Assembly (NCBI RefSeq): GCF_030815985.1
Contig: NZ_JAUSXM010000001.1
Span: 3,224,001-3,288,000 of the forward strand
DNA length: 64,000 nt
Direction of reading: 5' to 3'
Origin: Paenibacillus sp. W2I17
GTDB taxonomy: Bacteria; Bacillota; Bacilli; Paenibacillales; Paenibacillaceae
Positions 34,646-45,045 of the stretch are shown in pieces (the stretch's first letter is position 1; every line of letters begins with the position of its first letter). A model generated the notes under the pieces. That model had not been told where the DNA came from. It did no database searches and saw only the letters and a program-made list of their open reading frames with translations. The translations under genes and the position numbers were made by a program.

Positions 34646-37645
34646 TTACGGCTCCAAGCCCCATACTTTGGTGTTTCCCTGATACCCGGTTACCTTGTTC
34701 CATGCGGCAAAAGCCGTCTTGGAAGCATCATAGGAATAATCATTACTTAGATCGAAATTGCTCCAGTTATTTTTGGAAAAGCGTGCCTGAATCACGCCGG
34801 TCTCTGCTCCAGCGGCCAAACTGCCTGCTCCAGACTTGAAGCTAATCTCCAGATACGTATCTGCGGTACCCTTCGCCGGATTCACTGCGACAAATGTACC
34901 TTCAACATTGGCCGTGCCCATCTCGGCATAATCACACCAGAAGGTCATTTGATCCGCACCATCCTTGGTGAAATAATATCGGATCTTCACGGTACTGAGA
35001 TCAATCGCCTGTGTTCCGGTATTCTTCACGTTGAACTGCGGAGTCACCGCATTACTTGAATTCCCGGACCCTCCGCTGCGGTACTGCACTTCGAGTGTAC
35101 CGGTCGTCACCGGAGGTGCAGAAGGCGTCAGTGCCAGGACATTGGACAGTGTCTGTCCGTTCGCATTCACGGCTGCAATCCGGTAATTGTACGTGGTGCC
35201 ATTCAGCGCTGTTGTATCGGTGTAAGTCAACACGGACAATCCAGTTGCCACATCTGCATATGTCCCGCCTGCCACCGAACGTTGTACCTTATAGCTAGTC
35301 GCGCCCGAGGCTGCTGTCCAAGTCAGGACCGACTGCGCATTACCAGCTGTCCCACTTAAAGTCAGTGCTCCCGGCACCGTCGAAGCTGCTTGCGGGGTAG
35401 CCGACACCTGTACAGAACCCGATGATTCCCCTGCTGAATTCACAGCAGTCACTACATAATAATAAGCCGTCCCGTTGGTCAGTCCCGTGTTTGTATAGGT
35501 TAATCCATTAACACCCGTCGCGACAGTTGTATATGGTCCTCCACTCACCTCGGAACGCTTCACCGTATACGATTCGGCCCCGGATACAGCGGCCCAGGTC
35601 AAGTTAACCTGACTGCTTCCCCCTACAGCCTGCACGCCAGCAGGTGCGCCTGGAACCGTGACTGGTGTAACACCAGGCTCCTGTCCATACACCTTCACCC
35701 CTGCATCATAGACTGGAAGGTATATGCTCTTCACAGGAGTACCTGTGGTCAGCGTCTGGAACGAATGATCATTGTTGGCATTCCATGCACCCTGTGGGCC
35801 TGTAATGCGGAACTGTACTTCTTTACGATAATTTCCTTCCCCACCTGGATAGATCTTGGTATTACCGAGGTTCGCCGTAATGGCATAGATATGCTGGGCT
35901 GCATTCACCACAACTGGTTGGGATACCGTTGCCCCCTCCGTATAGGAGGTAGTTACTTGCACGTCCGATACGGTACGTCCGGCAGCATACACTTCACTCA
36001 AATCCAGGAAATACTTAAAAGACAGTTGATCTCCCATTCGAGCAGGCCAAGCGGAACGATTATTAAGCTGTGCCCTGATTTCCGTATAATTGGCACCTGA
36101 TGATTTAATCGCAGCCTCCACAAAGAACTCATCTCCCTTCACCTCAGGTGCAGGGAAGTTCGCAAGGGGCTGATGATTCTGACCAAACAGCAAATTCATC
36201 TTTGCCAGTGCGCCGGTAAAACCAGCATTGTAATCGGTTGCGACCTCATTACTCACATAATCGCCGATATCATCGGTATATCCATCCGATGCATCCGGGC
36301 CACCGACCATGGCACCATACAGAATGTGGCGATGGTTAGCCGGGATATCTTCGTTATTCAGCCATGAACCGTGAGCAGTCCGATGATGCGGATGTTGAGG
36401 TGCATTTTGCCCATATCCGACCACATAACTGCTCTGACGCGGATTATCGCCCAGAATATAATTCATCTGTGAGACAGCAAAATCCTGATATCTTGACTTT
36501 TTCACAGGATCACTGACCCAGTCGGAGTATACAAAAGAAATAAAGGATGCATTCGCTGCATATCGGAGCGAGCCCCACTGATCCAGCCACGCCAGACCTC
36601 CTGGCGTATACTTAACTCGTGTCCCATTGACTCCAACCGTCCAATAATCCAGATTGCGCTCAGTCGACTGAATAAATCTCGTCGCCTCCGGCATGTTCAA
36701 ACTGGACGTAATACGGGCAAGCAGGATCTGGGCACCATAATGTTTACTGTCCCAACCTTGTGTCCAGGTATACGGCCAATTGGCTGAGCCTCCGCTAGAA
36801 GACCACCGGTCCGTAGCTGCAATGGCTTTGGACAAGTAAGCGCTATCATTAGTAGCTAAATAAAGCCATGCGCCACCCCATGCCAGCTCGTCTTCGTATC
36901 CTGTCCACGAATTATAAAACGCTGCAGCATCAGTGATACAATCGGTGTATTCCCCCCGATATGTATCTGCGAAGTTGTACAGCTCTTTCGCATGTTGGAG
37001 CAGTCTGGCCGAATATGCCGGATCATCATCTGCAAATACAATCGATGACACTGCCAGCGCTGCAGCCGTTTCTGCCGCCAGATCACTGCCCGGGCATGAA
37101 GCATCGATCTTGAACGAAGGACGGTTCATCTGCATGACTTCTGCAGGCCCCCACCAGGCATGGTCGATATTACCTGCCCCCACTTGTCCCCATAATTCAT
37201 CCGGTTTCGTATGCGCTTTCATAAAATAGTCGGTCGCCCATCGGATATTATCCTTGATCTCCTCCAGTTGTCCGGCCTGTTCATATCCGTCGCTGTATTC
37301 CACGACAGACCAGGCGAGCATCGTTGCGGAAGCAGCCATCGGAAAGCCAAATTTCACATGATCTCCGGCATCATACCATCCTCCGGTCAGATCAACGCCT
37401 ACATCAGCCCCATCCTGCATGCCCGAATTACCACGCCATTCGACCCGATTACTGGCTGGCAACGGACCCGAACGCTGTGCCTCATAGAAGTAAATGGCCT
37501 TTTGCAGTGCTTCAGCATAGTTCTGATTTCCGACGGCCGCATCCGCCTTAGGAATTCCTGTGCCCATCGATAAACTCCCTGCCAGTAGTCCTGCCGATAA
37601 CGCGATCATAGCGACTCGTCTCCACCAGCTCCCCTTCATGTTCAA
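34646..37645 (-). CDS. GH9 cellulase with CBM3c, two FN3 and a C-terminal CBM3
   Basis: 999 residues from TTG 37645 (AGAGGAG eight bases upstream; an ATG two codons in is the alternative). Signal peptide (1-36), GH9 catalytic domain (about 38-490; WYDAGDHVKFGFPMA nucleophile/base region and SNEVATDYNAGFTGAL with the acid Glu), a CBM3c fused to it (about 505-655), two FN3 modules and a cellulose-binding CBM3 (about 855-999). GH9-CBM3c enzymes are processive endoglucanases. First gene of a GH9-GH48 operon. Confidence 0.92.
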   Translation of the reverse strand: MNMKGSWWRRVAMIALSAGLLAGSLSMGTGIPKADAAVGNQNYAEALQKAIYFYEAQRSGPLPASNRVEWRGNSGMQDGADVGVDLTGGWYDAGDHVKFGFPMAASATMLAWSVVEYSDGYEQAGQLEEIKDNIRWATDYFMKAHTKPDELWGQVGAGNIDHAWWGPAEVMQMNRPSFKIDASCPGSDLAAETAAALAVSSIVFADDDPAYSARLLQHAKELYNFADTYRGEYTDCITDAAAFYNSWTGYEDELAWGGAWLYLATNDSAYLSKAIAATDRWSSSGGSANWPYTWTQGWDSKHYGAQILLARITSSLNMPEATRFIQSTERNLDYWTVGVNGTRVKYTPGGLAWLDQWGSLRYAANASFISFVYSDWVSDPVKKSRYQDFAVSQMNYILGDNPRQSSYVVGYGQNAPQHPHHRTAHGSWLNNEDIPANHRHILYGAMVGGPDASDGYTDDIGDYVSNEVATDYNAGFTGALAKMNLLFGQNHQPLANFPAPEVKGDEFFVEAAIKSSGANYTEIRAQLNNRSAWPARMGDQLSFKYFLDLSEVYAAGRTVSDVQVTTSYTEGATVSQPVVVNAAQHIYAITANLGNTKIYPGGEGNYRKEVQFRITGPQGAWNANNDHSFQTLTTGTPVKSIYLPVYDAGVKVYGQEPGVTPVTVPGAPAGVQAVGGSSQVNLTWAAVSGAESYTVKRSEVSGGPYTTVATGVNGLTYTNTGLTNGTAYYYVVTAVNSAGESSGSVQVSATPQAASTVPGALTLSGTAGNAQSVLTWTAASGATSYKVQRSVAGGTYADVATGLSVLTYTDTTALNGTTYNYRIAAVNANGQTLSNVLALTPSAPPVTTGTLEVQYRSGGSGNSSNAVTPQFNVKNTGTQAIDLSTVKIRYYFTKDGADQMTFWCDYAEMGTANVEGTFVAVNPAKGTADTYLEISFKSGAGSLAAGAETGVIQARFSKNNWSNFDLSNDYSYDASKTAFAAWNKVTGYQGNTKVWGLEP
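34655..35650 (-). repeat. FN3-FN3-CBM3 coding segment, copy 2 (related to 31290-32280)
   Basis: The GH9 counterpart of the module block in the GH48 gene, in direct orientation about 3.4 kb away. High similarity suggests recent duplication or gene conversion. Confidence 0.75.
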
Positions 37646-37837
37646 CTATTCATCTCCTCTTCATCAATATTCCGTATGCATTACTCTGGACTACAAGTTT
37701 ATATCGCTCCTCCCCATGGTGTATTTCAGTGTAAGTTCCACCATTAATTACCATTATAACCGTTTGTTTCACTAGCTATATAAGCGTTGGTGACTTCTGC
37801 AATAACATTGTTGTGACCTGCTTTGCGTCATGCGACA
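37646..37837 (-). promoter_or_regulatory. Upstream region of the cellulase operon
   Basis: About 190 AT-rich bases between the GH9 start and the chemoreceptor terminator; it must hold the cellulase promoter. No operator could be assigned. GAGGAG at about 37654-37659 is the GH9 ribosome binding site. Confidence 0.35.
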
Positions 37838-37882
37838 AAAAAAGCTGTTTCTCTAACGCATATACGCATTAGAGAAACAGCT
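37838..37882 (-). terminator. Terminator of the chemoreceptor gene region
   Basis: A long perfect stem (AAGCTGTTTCTCTAA against TTAGAGAAACAGCTT) followed by seven Ts on the minus strand. Confidence 0.85.
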
Positions 37883-37980
37883 TCTCGCCCTTGTTATCAT
37901 CAACAGTACAAATCGAATGGCATTCTGACCATCCCGTCAGTATGTTTCTGTATACCTTGGGTATCAGAACATCTCATTAG

Positions 37981-39717
37981 TTACACTTTGAACTTGTTAA
38001 TTTGCTCCTGCAGTTCTTCGGCCATTTTGGATAATGAACCTGCGGATGAAGCAATCTCTTCCATCGAAGCCAACTGCTGCTGAGTTGCGGCTGATACATT
38101 ATGAACCCCGCCCGCTGCCTCTCCGGCAATGTTGGAGATTTGACTTACATATCCTACAACCTCAGTTGTACTCGCCGACATTTCCTCTGAACCTGCAGAC
38201 ACTTCCTGGATTTCACCCGCTACTTTGTTGACCGCATCCGAGATCTGCTCGAACGCTTGTCCTGCCGCAGTAACCATCTCGATTCCTGCTTCTGTCTCAC
38301 TGCTGTTCACTTTGACTGCCTGAACAGCATGATCCGTATCTTTCTGAATCAATTGAACGAGATCCGTAATTCTTTGCGCAGATGTGGAAGATTCCTCAGC
38401 GAGCTTCCGCACTTCTCCTGCAACTACGGCGAAACCACGTCCATGCTCTCCTGCTCGTGCGGCTTCAATGGCTGCATTCAGTGCAAGCAGATTGGTCTGC
38501 CGGGCAATGTTGTTGATTACCTCGGTAATGGTTCCAATCTCTGCTGAACGTTCCCCCAGCCCTGTAACCAATTCAGTAAGCGAAGCAATGGAATTTCGAA
38601 CAGAACCCATCTGTTCAACCGCTTGCTGAATAATCATATTTCCTTCGGAAGATTGATTCGCCGCATCTACAGCAGATACGGATACACTCTGAGCAAGCTC
38701 GGCAATCTGCTCTGATCCGAGAGCCATCTCATTCATCGCCTGTGAAGAACGCTTCACAATATCAACTTGATCAGACGTACCTACAGCCAGTTCTTCGACC
38801 GTTTGGGAGATCTGTTCCGAGGCTTGAGTATTTTGCTCTGCACTTGCAAGAAGCTCCTCCGATGAAGCGGCTACCTGTTCGGAAGTCATCGATACCGATT
38901 CAATCATGGAGCGCAAATTGCCACTCATGGTATTGAAGGAAGCCGCGAGCGTTCCCAATTCGTCTTTGTTCTTAAGTACAATCGTCTCACCCGTCAGATC
39001 ACCATTGGCAATAGCCATTGCCGCTTCATTCATCTTTTTGATTGGACGTGAAATGATGCTTGCAATGAAAAAGGCAATAAATACAGCTAGCAAGAATGCA
39101 AAAATCGTCACTGCCAAAATCACATTAAATGTATACTCCGCCATCACGACAGACTCATTCGTTGCTGCATTCGATCCTTCATTGCCTAAAGTGATTAACT
39201 TGGTGATAGAGTCGTTTGCTGTGTACCACATTGGATAGGCTTCAGTATGCAGTCTACTTGCTTCTTCATAGTTATTTGCAATACCGAATTCTATGAATGC
39301 AGGCATTTTCTCCACATAAGCATCATAATTCGTACTGAAATCATTGTAGAGCTTCATCGCTTCATCATTGCTCTCAATGTATGTAAGCAACTGTTTACGC
39401 TCATCCTCAATCTTCGTGAGCAGCAACTTTAACGCTTCATTCACCTTGACATTTTCTTCTTCGTCTTGTTCAACGATAATTGCCAGCGCCAACCGCTCTA
39501 CATCCGAAACATCGCCATTCATCAAGCCAAGGAGGCTTACACTCGGCATCCAGGTCTGATCCACATCATTGGCTTTACCAGACATATTATGGATCTGTAT
39601 TAACGCATAAACGCTTACAACAATCAGCAGAGCCACGACTATGAGAAAACCAGTAAGTAACTTGCCTCGAATCGTTAACTTCAATATCCCCAACTTATTC
39701 CCCCGCGTGTCTTCCAT
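37981..39717 (-). CDS. Methyl-accepting chemotaxis protein with 4HB sensor
   Basis: 578 residues from ATG 39717 (GAGGAG upstream). First membrane helix about 17-38, an extracellular four-helix-bundle sensor (about 40-195), second helix (about 200-222), HAMP ([20 protein letters not shown]) and the signalling hairpin tip [16 protein letters not shown] with the family core [20 protein letters not shown]. It signals to CheA/CheW. The ligand is unknown; the position next to cellulase genes may be coincidental. Confidence 0.92.
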   Translation of the reverse strand: MEDTRGNKLGILKLTIRGKLLTGFLIVVALLIVVSVYALIQIHNMSGKANDVDQTWMPSVSLLGLMNGDVSDVERLALAIIVEQDEEENVKVNEALKLLLTKIEDERKQLLTYIESNDEAMKLYNDFSTNYDAYVEKMPAFIEFGIANNYEEASRLHTEAYPMWYTANDSITKLITLGNEGSNAATNESVVMAEYTFNVILAVTIFAFLLAVFIAFFIASIISRPIKKMNEAAMAIANGDLTGETIVLKNKDELGTLAASFNTMSGNLRSMIESVSMTSEQVAASSEELLASAEQNTQASEQISQTVEELAVGTSDQVDIVKRSSQAMNEMALGSEQIAELAQSVSVSAVDAANQSSEGNMIIQQAVEQMGSVRNSIASLTELVTGLGERSAEIGTITEVINNIARQTNLLALNAAIEAARAGEHGRGFAVVAGEVRKLAEESSTSAQRITDLVQLIQKDTDHAVQAVKVNSSETEAGIEMVTAAGQAFEQISDAVNKVAGEIQEVSAGSEEMSASTTEVVGYVSQISNIAGEAAGGVHNVSAATQQQLASMEEIASSAGSLSKMAEELQEQINKFKV

Positions 39718-39832
39718 GTGTCCCACTCCTCAAATAATACATATTTATAGTATATCGTCACCTATCGCCATGAATTGTAGATGTTAGAATTCAATTTCTA
39801 TAAATTTCTTGTAACTTCGAACATAACACAAA

Positions 39833-39875
39833 AGAAGTCTCCCATCTTTGGCAGAACCAGAGATAAGAGACTTCA
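39833..39875 (-). terminator. Terminator after the PAP2 gene
   Basis: GAAGTCTC and GAGACTTC arms on the minus strand followed by TTTTGTG. Note that it lies upstream of the PAP2 stop by orientation: it follows the gene end at 39924 going left. Confidence 0.6.
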
Positions 39876-39923
39876 TTCATTAAACTAAACTACCAAAACT
39901 TCACTAGACATTGCAATCAGGCG

Positions 39924-40475
39924 CTATCGGAAAACACGTCGGTGTATGTTAATGAAAAAGTCGGGAATCGACTTGGTATAATTGCGGGTTGTAATCAGAA
40001 CCACACTAAGCAGACTTCCGAGAATGAATCCTCCCAGAATATCTCCTGGATAATGCACACCAACATATACACGCGACACCCCTGTCAACACAGCGAGTAA
40101 CAACATCCATGACCCGAAGCGACGTCCAATAAAGAATGAAGCAGCCGCTAGAGCAAATACAAAGGAAGCATGTTTACTTGGAAAAGAAGGATCAGGTACA
40201 TGGGCAACCAGCTGATGCACAGTCCCTTCCACAAAAGGTCTTGGATGACCGACCGCTGGTGATATCCCCCATTTGGTTAGAACCAGCGCTACAATGGAAG
40301 CCACACAGGCATAGAAAACAATTCGTTGTTTCGATGGATCGCCGAGAAACCATACGATAACGAGCAGTGCGATCATGACCCAAACCGCATACTCGGATGA
40401 TGTGATCATAAACCAGTCCAGAAACGGTATTTGGTCTGCAAACTGATTAATCCAATTAAATAGTGATTGATTCAT
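39924..40475 (-). CDS. PAP2-family undecaprenyl-diphosphatase (BcrC-like)
   Basis: 183 residues, multi-pass membrane protein. The acid phosphatase motifs are GHPRPFVEGTV (KxxxxxxRP block), PSFPSKHASF (PSGH block with Lys for Gly) and SRVYVGVHYPGD. It removes a phosphate from undecaprenyl pyrophosphate, recycling the wall lipid carrier, and members confer bacitracin tolerance. Divergent from the LCP gene 185 bases away. Confidence 0.82.
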   Translation of the reverse strand: MNQSLFNWINQFADQIPFLDWFMITSSEYAVWVMIALLVIVWFLGDPSKQRIVFYACVASIVALVLTKWGISPAVGHPRPFVEGTVHQLVAHVPDPSFPSKHASFVFALAAASFFIGRRFGSWMLLLAVLTGVSRVYVGVHYPGDILGGFILGSLLSVVLITTRNYTKSIPDFFINIHRRVFR

Positions 40476-40660
40476 AACTGGCTTTTAATACCCCCATTAC
40501 ACAAAACAAGATTATTTTTTACATAATAAATATAGACTAACTATTTGTCAAACAATCCTCACATTGACCGAAGTTACGAAATCAAAGAGGACATTTTGCT
40601 TTCTTTTTGTTAAACTAGTTTGGGGTTACATATCAGTTCAATCATAGAAAGGTGAAGATT

Positions 40661-41656
40661 ATGCTTAAAAAATGGTTATGGGGTACAGCCCTGACCCTGG
40701 CACTTGCGATTACAGGTGTCGTTGTATATTACGGATATTCGATTGTTCATTTTGCCAATAGCATCTCAACTGCTTCCGGGACTTCATCCAACTCGTCCTC
40801 TTCCGGCACAGACAGCGATTCAGACACACCATCTACAACGATTCCCAGGTGGGAGGGCCAGGAACGGGTGAACATTCTGCTCCTTGGTGGAGACTCAAGA
40901 GGCGACGATGCAGGGCGCTCAGATTCGGTCATGGTCGCTTCCATTGATCCGGTCACCAAGAAAGCCCATCTATTCTCCGTACTGCGTGATACCTATGTAG
41001 CCATTCCGGGGCATGGCAAAAGCAGACTTAATGCAGCCTTTTCCTACGGGGGTGCGGAGCTGACCAAACAAACCGTCAGTGATCTGCTCGGTATTCCCAT
41101 TCAGCATTATGTCTACACAGACTTTACAGGTTTCATGGCACTCGTTGATGCGGTAGGCGGCATTGAAATCGACGTGGAGAAAGACATGTATTACACCAGT
41201 AAAGCAGATAAACATATGTACGACATTGACTTAAAAAAAGGATTGCAGCATATGGACGGCAAGACCGCCCTGCAATATGTTCGGTTCCGGCATGATGCCA
41301 CCTCGGATTTTACCCGTACCGAACGGCAGCGGATCTTCATGACCGAGCTGGCCAAGAAAATGCAGAGCACTACGTCGCTCTTCAAAATCCCGGATATCCT
41401 GGAAGCCATCGCTCCCTATATTGAGACAGACCTTAGTCCAACTCAGATGTTAAAACTCGCATCACTTGGCTTCGATATCCATGTGAACGATATTGATCAG
41501 CAGCAGATTCCACCGAACAAACTACTCACCAATGAACTGGTCGGCTCAGCTCAGGTACTGGGTGTTGATGTGACCAAACTCCAGTCCTACATTCAGAAAC
41601 TGTTTGAAGAAGATGCCGCGTCCTCAGAGACTCCATCATCAGAGGAACAGAACTAA
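40661..41656 (+). CDS. LytR-CpsA-Psr (LCP) family glycopolymer ligase
   Basis: 331 residues from ATG 40661, AAGGTG seven bases upstream (a GTG three codons earlier is less well placed). One N-terminal membrane helix (about 6-28), a Ser-rich linker, then the LCP domain (about 70-220) with NILLLGGDSR, RSDSVMVASIDP, SVLRDTYVAIPG and YVRFRHD, the Arg/Asp residues that bind the lipid pyrophosphate. These enzymes attach teichoic acids or other glycopolymers to peptidoglycan. Neighbouring PAP2 and acyltransferase genes also concern the envelope. Confidence 0.88.
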   Translation: MLKKWLWGTALTLALAITGVVVYYGYSIVHFANSISTASGTSSNSSSSGTDSDSDTPSTTIPRWEGQERVNILLLGGDSRGDDAGRSDSVMVASIDPVTKKAHLFSVLRDTYVAIPGHGKSRLNAAFSYGGAELTKQTVSDLLGIPIQHYVYTDFTGFMALVDAVGGIEIDVEKDMYYTSKADKHMYDIDLKKGLQHMDGKTALQYVRFRHDATSDFTRTERQRIFMTELAKKMQSTTSLFKIPDILEAIAPYIETDLSPTQMLKLASLGFDIHVNDIDQQQIPPNKLLTNELVGSAQVLGVDVTKLQSYIQKLFEEDAASSETPSSEEQN

Positions 41657-41681
41657 AACAAGCATGAGATATATCAATAGA

Positions 41682-41708
41682 AAAGACGGCCAAAGCCGTC
41701 TTTTTTTG
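41682..41708 (+). terminator. Intrinsic terminator after the LCP gene
   Basis: AAGACGGC, loop CAAA, GCCGTCTT followed by Ts. Confidence 0.85.
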
Positions 41709-41795
41709 TACCTATTTTCTCCATTTAATGCAGCCTTAATGTTTAACGGGTACCCTTATATGATGAACTCCGGTTCCTGGAGGGAGGATTACAAT

Positions 41796-43049
41796 GTGAA
41801 AAAACCGCGAATAGCGGAATGGACCGAACTGCGGGGCATTGCCTTTCTGGCAATCGTCATGCAGCATAGTATCGCTGAGTATATCTACCGCGCTGATATT
41901 GAACAACCGGATTCCATTATGCTGACCATGATTTATCATCTGACCCGATTTGGTACGCCAACGTTTGTATTTCTATCGGGTGTAATGTTGTTTTACCATC
42001 ATCGTAACACCAAACCGGAATATCCTCGCTTCATTCGAAAGCGATTTGGCGATATCTATATGCCGTTTGTCGTATGGACAATTATCTACTGGCTTTCTGT
42101 CCGTATCTTCACCCCCGCGTTCTGGCTTGCAGGCATACCGGATTTTCGCAGTCTTGTTCGTGAACTGTTTATACCACAGACGGGATATCATCTCTGGTTT
42201 GTCATTATGGTGTTTCAGTTCTATATTCTGTTCCCCCTGTTCTGGACAGGAGCAAAAGCCATTCAGAGACGTATCCAGAACGTCATGCGTTTCACGCCCC
42301 TGCAAGTTATTATGGCACTAATTGTCTTGGCAGCTGCATTCTACGGCCTGCTTATGAAATGGTCCTACTATAATATGGGGGGCTGGACAGAATCCATGTC
42401 TGAGCCTTGGTCAACGTTACTGCAATATCGCTCCTATTCATGGGTGATGTACTGGTTTTACTTTTTACTGGGTGCCGTATGTGCCTGGTCAGTGGATAGC
42501 TGGAGGAGTTGGACCACGAAGATCCTGCCTTGGACGATCTGTCTGTTTATAGGGATGTATATATGGCTTGGTTACGATGTGCTGCGTGGGTCCGGGGATG
42601 TTGTTAATCTGAATATCTCCACCTATCTGAAACCAACCACATTTCTGATCATTATGGCTCAGATGTTTATGATGTATGGTTTCCTTGTACTGATGCGGGG
42701 CAAAGATACACGGTTTCAGCGCCTCTTAACCTGGATTGGCCGCTATTCATTTGGTGGATATCTGGTTCATGCACTGGTGATCTACGCGATCGCTTATGTA
42801 ACTAGACCGCTACAACTCAGTGGATGGCATCTGCCTGTAACGTTGCTATCGTTCCTTGTAACCGTTGGTATTGCTCTTGCAATCAGTTGGGCATTATCTA
42901 AGCTTCCTGGTTCACGTTTCACCGTAGGGTTAATGCGCAAACCACGTTCTATACCTAATTCATCTGTTAATGCGGATAAGAGAAACTCACCCCAGCCAAG
43001 CCCCTCACCTATTCCCGCTCACAGTCGGGGAACGCGTGAGACATTATGA
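41796..43049 (+). CDS. Membrane acyltransferase (acyltransferase 3 family)
   Basis: 417 residues from GTG 41796, which follows GGAGGGAGG. About ten membrane helices. Family features are RIAEWTELRGIAFLAIVMQH at the start (the His-containing first helix) and FGTPTFVFLSGVMLFYHH. Such proteins O-acylate extracellular sugars or lipids; the C-terminus is a hydrophilic Pro/Ser tail. The upstream reading frame is open back into the LCP gene, but the terminator and strong RBS support this start. Confidence 0.82.
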   Translation: MKKPRIAEWTELRGIAFLAIVMQHSIAEYIYRADIEQPDSIMLTMIYHLTRFGTPTFVFLSGVMLFYHHRNTKPEYPRFIRKRFGDIYMPFVVWTIIYWLSVRIFTPAFWLAGIPDFRSLVRELFIPQTGYHLWFVIMVFQFYILFPLFWTGAKAIQRRIQNVMRFTPLQVIMALIVLAAAFYGLLMKWSYYNMGGWTESMSEPWSTLLQYRSYSWVMYWFYFLLGAVCAWSVDSWRSWTTKILPWTICLFIGMYIWLGYDVLRGSGDVVNLNISTYLKPTTFLIIMAQMFMMYGFLVLMRGKDTRFQRLLTWIGRYSFGGYLVHALVIYAIAYVTRPLQLSGWHLPVTLLSFLVTVGIALAISWALSKLPGSRFTVGLMRKPRSIPNSSVNADKRNSPQPSPSPIPAHSRGTRETL

Positions 43050-43054
43050 AGCAA

Positions 43055-43086
43055 GAAGAGCGTCCCCTCACGGAGACGCTCTTCTT
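43055..43086. terminator. Bidirectional terminator between convergent genes
   Basis: GAAGAGCGTC and GACGCTCTTC form a 10-bp stem directly between the acyltransferase and the secreted repeat protein. Confidence 0.75.
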
Positions 43087-43823
43087 TATTTCACTTCACT
43101 CGAAGTTGATCGTCCAGGAACAGGTTCCTGGGGACCCGGGGCTGGATGCACGTTGCCCTTCTGATTCACAAATCTCTTCAGATCACCGGTTAATTGTTCC
43201 TTCAGCTTGTCCACCAGCTGTGTTTCGCTAATGCCTTTTGCCTGAGCAATCTCAGCCAGGGATTTCCCTCCCTGAAGCTGCTCGTGCAGTTGAGCAGGGG
43301 TCACTCCAATAAACCGGGCAATTTCGCCCTTATCTACCATGGAACGTTTGCCATGGTGGGCAAATTCACGCCGCAAATCACGCAGCGGGGTATTAATGAC
43401 CTTTTTCAACTTGGTATCCATGTCTGCCTTCGTGGCTGCAGCTTGTTCCTTGGTGAGACAACCTTCTTCTACAGCTTGATCCAGACGCTGTGCCAGTGTA
43501 GGCTTCAACTTCTGCAATAACTGCTCCTCACTAAGTCCCTTACGCTCTTTCGCAATCTGGGACAACGTCTTGCCAAGTTCCATCTGTTCTTTCAGATCCC
43601 GAAGTCCAATCCCAAGCAAGTCTGCCGTCTCACCAATCATAAACAGACCGTGTCCTGCCTGCATGCATGGCTTCGCTGGTTTGCTGGAGGAAGAAACTTT
43701 TGACGCATCGTCATGTTCCTCAGCCCGAACGGTTGAATCAGCGAATGCTACATGTCCTGTTGCTGCTGTTATAACTACGGCTGCCAATCCGGCTGCCATC
43801 CATGTTTTCCATTTCAAATTCAT
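43086..43823 (-). CDS. Secreted protein with two related helical repeats, unknown function
   Basis: 245 residues: signal peptide (1-28, ending VAFA), a charged Ser-rich spacer, then two related blocks at about 65-121 and 167-223. Each has the pattern IG or LG, L..Q...GK(T/S)L..IA...G(L/I)SE.QL..KL, and an L..L hydrophobic run. The C-terminus is Pro-rich. I do not recognise a family; repeated helical modules and secretion suggest an envelope protein. Confidence 0.65.
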   Translation of the reverse strand: MNLKWKTWMAAGLAAVVITAATGHVAFADSTVRAEEHDDASKVSSSSKPAKPCMQAGHGLFMIGETADLLGIGLRDLKEQMELGKTLSQIAKERKGLSEEQLLQKLKPTLAQRLDQAVEEGCLTKEQAAATKADMDTKLKKVINTPLRDLRREFAHHGKRSMVDKGEIARFIGVTPAQLHEQLQGGKSLAEIAQAKGISETQLVDKLKEQLTGDLKRFVNQKGNVHPAPGPQEPVPGRSTSSEVK

Positions 43824-44043
43824 TTTTCTGCCGCCTTTCCGATGTCGAAATCCTGTGCCTTCCTAGTTTGAGCCTAAAATCCACTTTTTTATGCCATAAA
43901 ATACAAAAAGTCATCATTTTTCTCACAATTGATCACAAAAAATCCTATTTTTTTCAGTTTATTTCCGCTATACTGAATGTAACTTCATGATTATAGTCGA
44001 ACAGTCCTTAGTCACCTTATCGCAGGAAGGACGAGATGTAACG

Positions 44044-44991
44044 ATGCGGAGAAATTGGTTAGATCCGTTTAGATCCGATCTGGAGGTCGTGTTTGCTTCA
44101 GCGGAACAACTCGTACGGGAATATCCCGAACCCTTGTCAGGACATGCATTAGAGCAGCTTCGTTCGGTTAATCCGCTGTTACGAGATTCGGGACACAGCT
44201 ACATCGGGTACATCACTCCACTTTGGATGCAACACTCAGATAAACTACCCCCAGAGAAAGCACACCAATTAAGTACAGCCTGTCTCATCCATATGTTATA
44301 TTTTCTGAATCAGGACGACGTGATGGATGAACAACCGGAGAATGCCACATTGAAGTTATCCCTGGGTAATCTATATTACATGGATGCACTTCAACTTTAC
44401 TCGGTATTATTCAATCCTTCCTCCACGTTCTGGGTCTATTTCAGACAATATGTAGTGGATTGGGCCGTGAGTGTTACGGGTGAGCATTCCATTGATTATT
44501 TCCAACAGAATCCCTTGTTGATTGCGCAAAAGGCTGCCCCTCTCCTCATTGGAGCTACTGGTGCACTGCTTCTGCTGAATCAGTCCGACCGGATCATCCC
44601 GGTGTGTTCTGCCATCAACATCACACTCATGACACTCCAGATGACCGATGACTTCACAGACACGCAACAAGATGCTGTGCATGGAAACTACAACAGCTAC
44701 CTCTCCCACATATCCGCAGCACTGAATCACAACTATCCAGTTCATCCTCTAAGCGAACGTATACATGACAATGTATATAATACACAACTCATGAACTCTT
44801 ACGTAGACATTGCTTATCACTATAATCGTACACTAACATCGTCTAACTTAGGAATATCGCATCTTGAGGCGTTTAATTCTTATTTATGCAGCACTTTAGT
44901 ACAAGCTGTTCAGGACATTACACAACGGAAGAAACGGCTCCTCCAAGGCGGGTTTCATCACTGGATTAGCGAGCAACAGTTGGGATTCTGA
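44044..44991 (+). CDS. Class I isoprenoid-synthase-like enzyme (ComQ-like), RiPP or pheromone modifier candidate
   Basis: 315 residues from ATG 44044 (AGGAAGGACGAG upstream; an in-frame ATG at 43987 lacks a ribosome binding site). All-helical. Two Asp-rich motifs characterise the isoprenoid synthase fold: LNQDDVMDE (Asp91, Asp92, Asp95) and QMTDDFTDTQQDAVHGNYN (Asp202, Asp203, Asp206), which bind the diphosphate through Mg. Length is close to ComQ, which prenylates a Trp in the ComX pheromone. The precursor-like gene begins 54 bases downstream on the same strand. Overall similarity to ComQ is weak from what I can judge, so prenyl transfer to the peptide is inferred from context. Confidence 0.6.
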   Translation: MRRNWLDPFRSDLEVVFASAEQLVREYPEPLSGHALEQLRSVNPLLRDSGHSYIGYITPLWMQHSDKLPPEKAHQLSTACLIHMLYFLNQDDVMDEQPENATLKLSLGNLYYMDALQLYSVLFNPSSTFWVYFRQYVVDWAVSVTGEHSIDYFQQNPLLIAQKAAPLLIGATGALLLLNQSDRIIPVCSAINITLMTLQMTDDFTDTQQDAVHGNYNSYLSHISAALNHNYPVHPLSERIHDNVYNTQLMNSYVDIAYHYNRTLTSSNLGISHLEAFNSYLCSTLVQAVQDITQRKKRLLQGGFHHWISEQQLGF

Positions 44992-45045
44992 ACATAAGGA
45001 CTAAGCTGATTCAGTTTAATTTTAAATATGAAGGGAATGTTGACG

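Noticed and set aside
31290..35650. Possible mobile element between repeated module blocks
   Set aside because: The repeats are coding FN3/CBM3 modules without inverted ends or a transposase.
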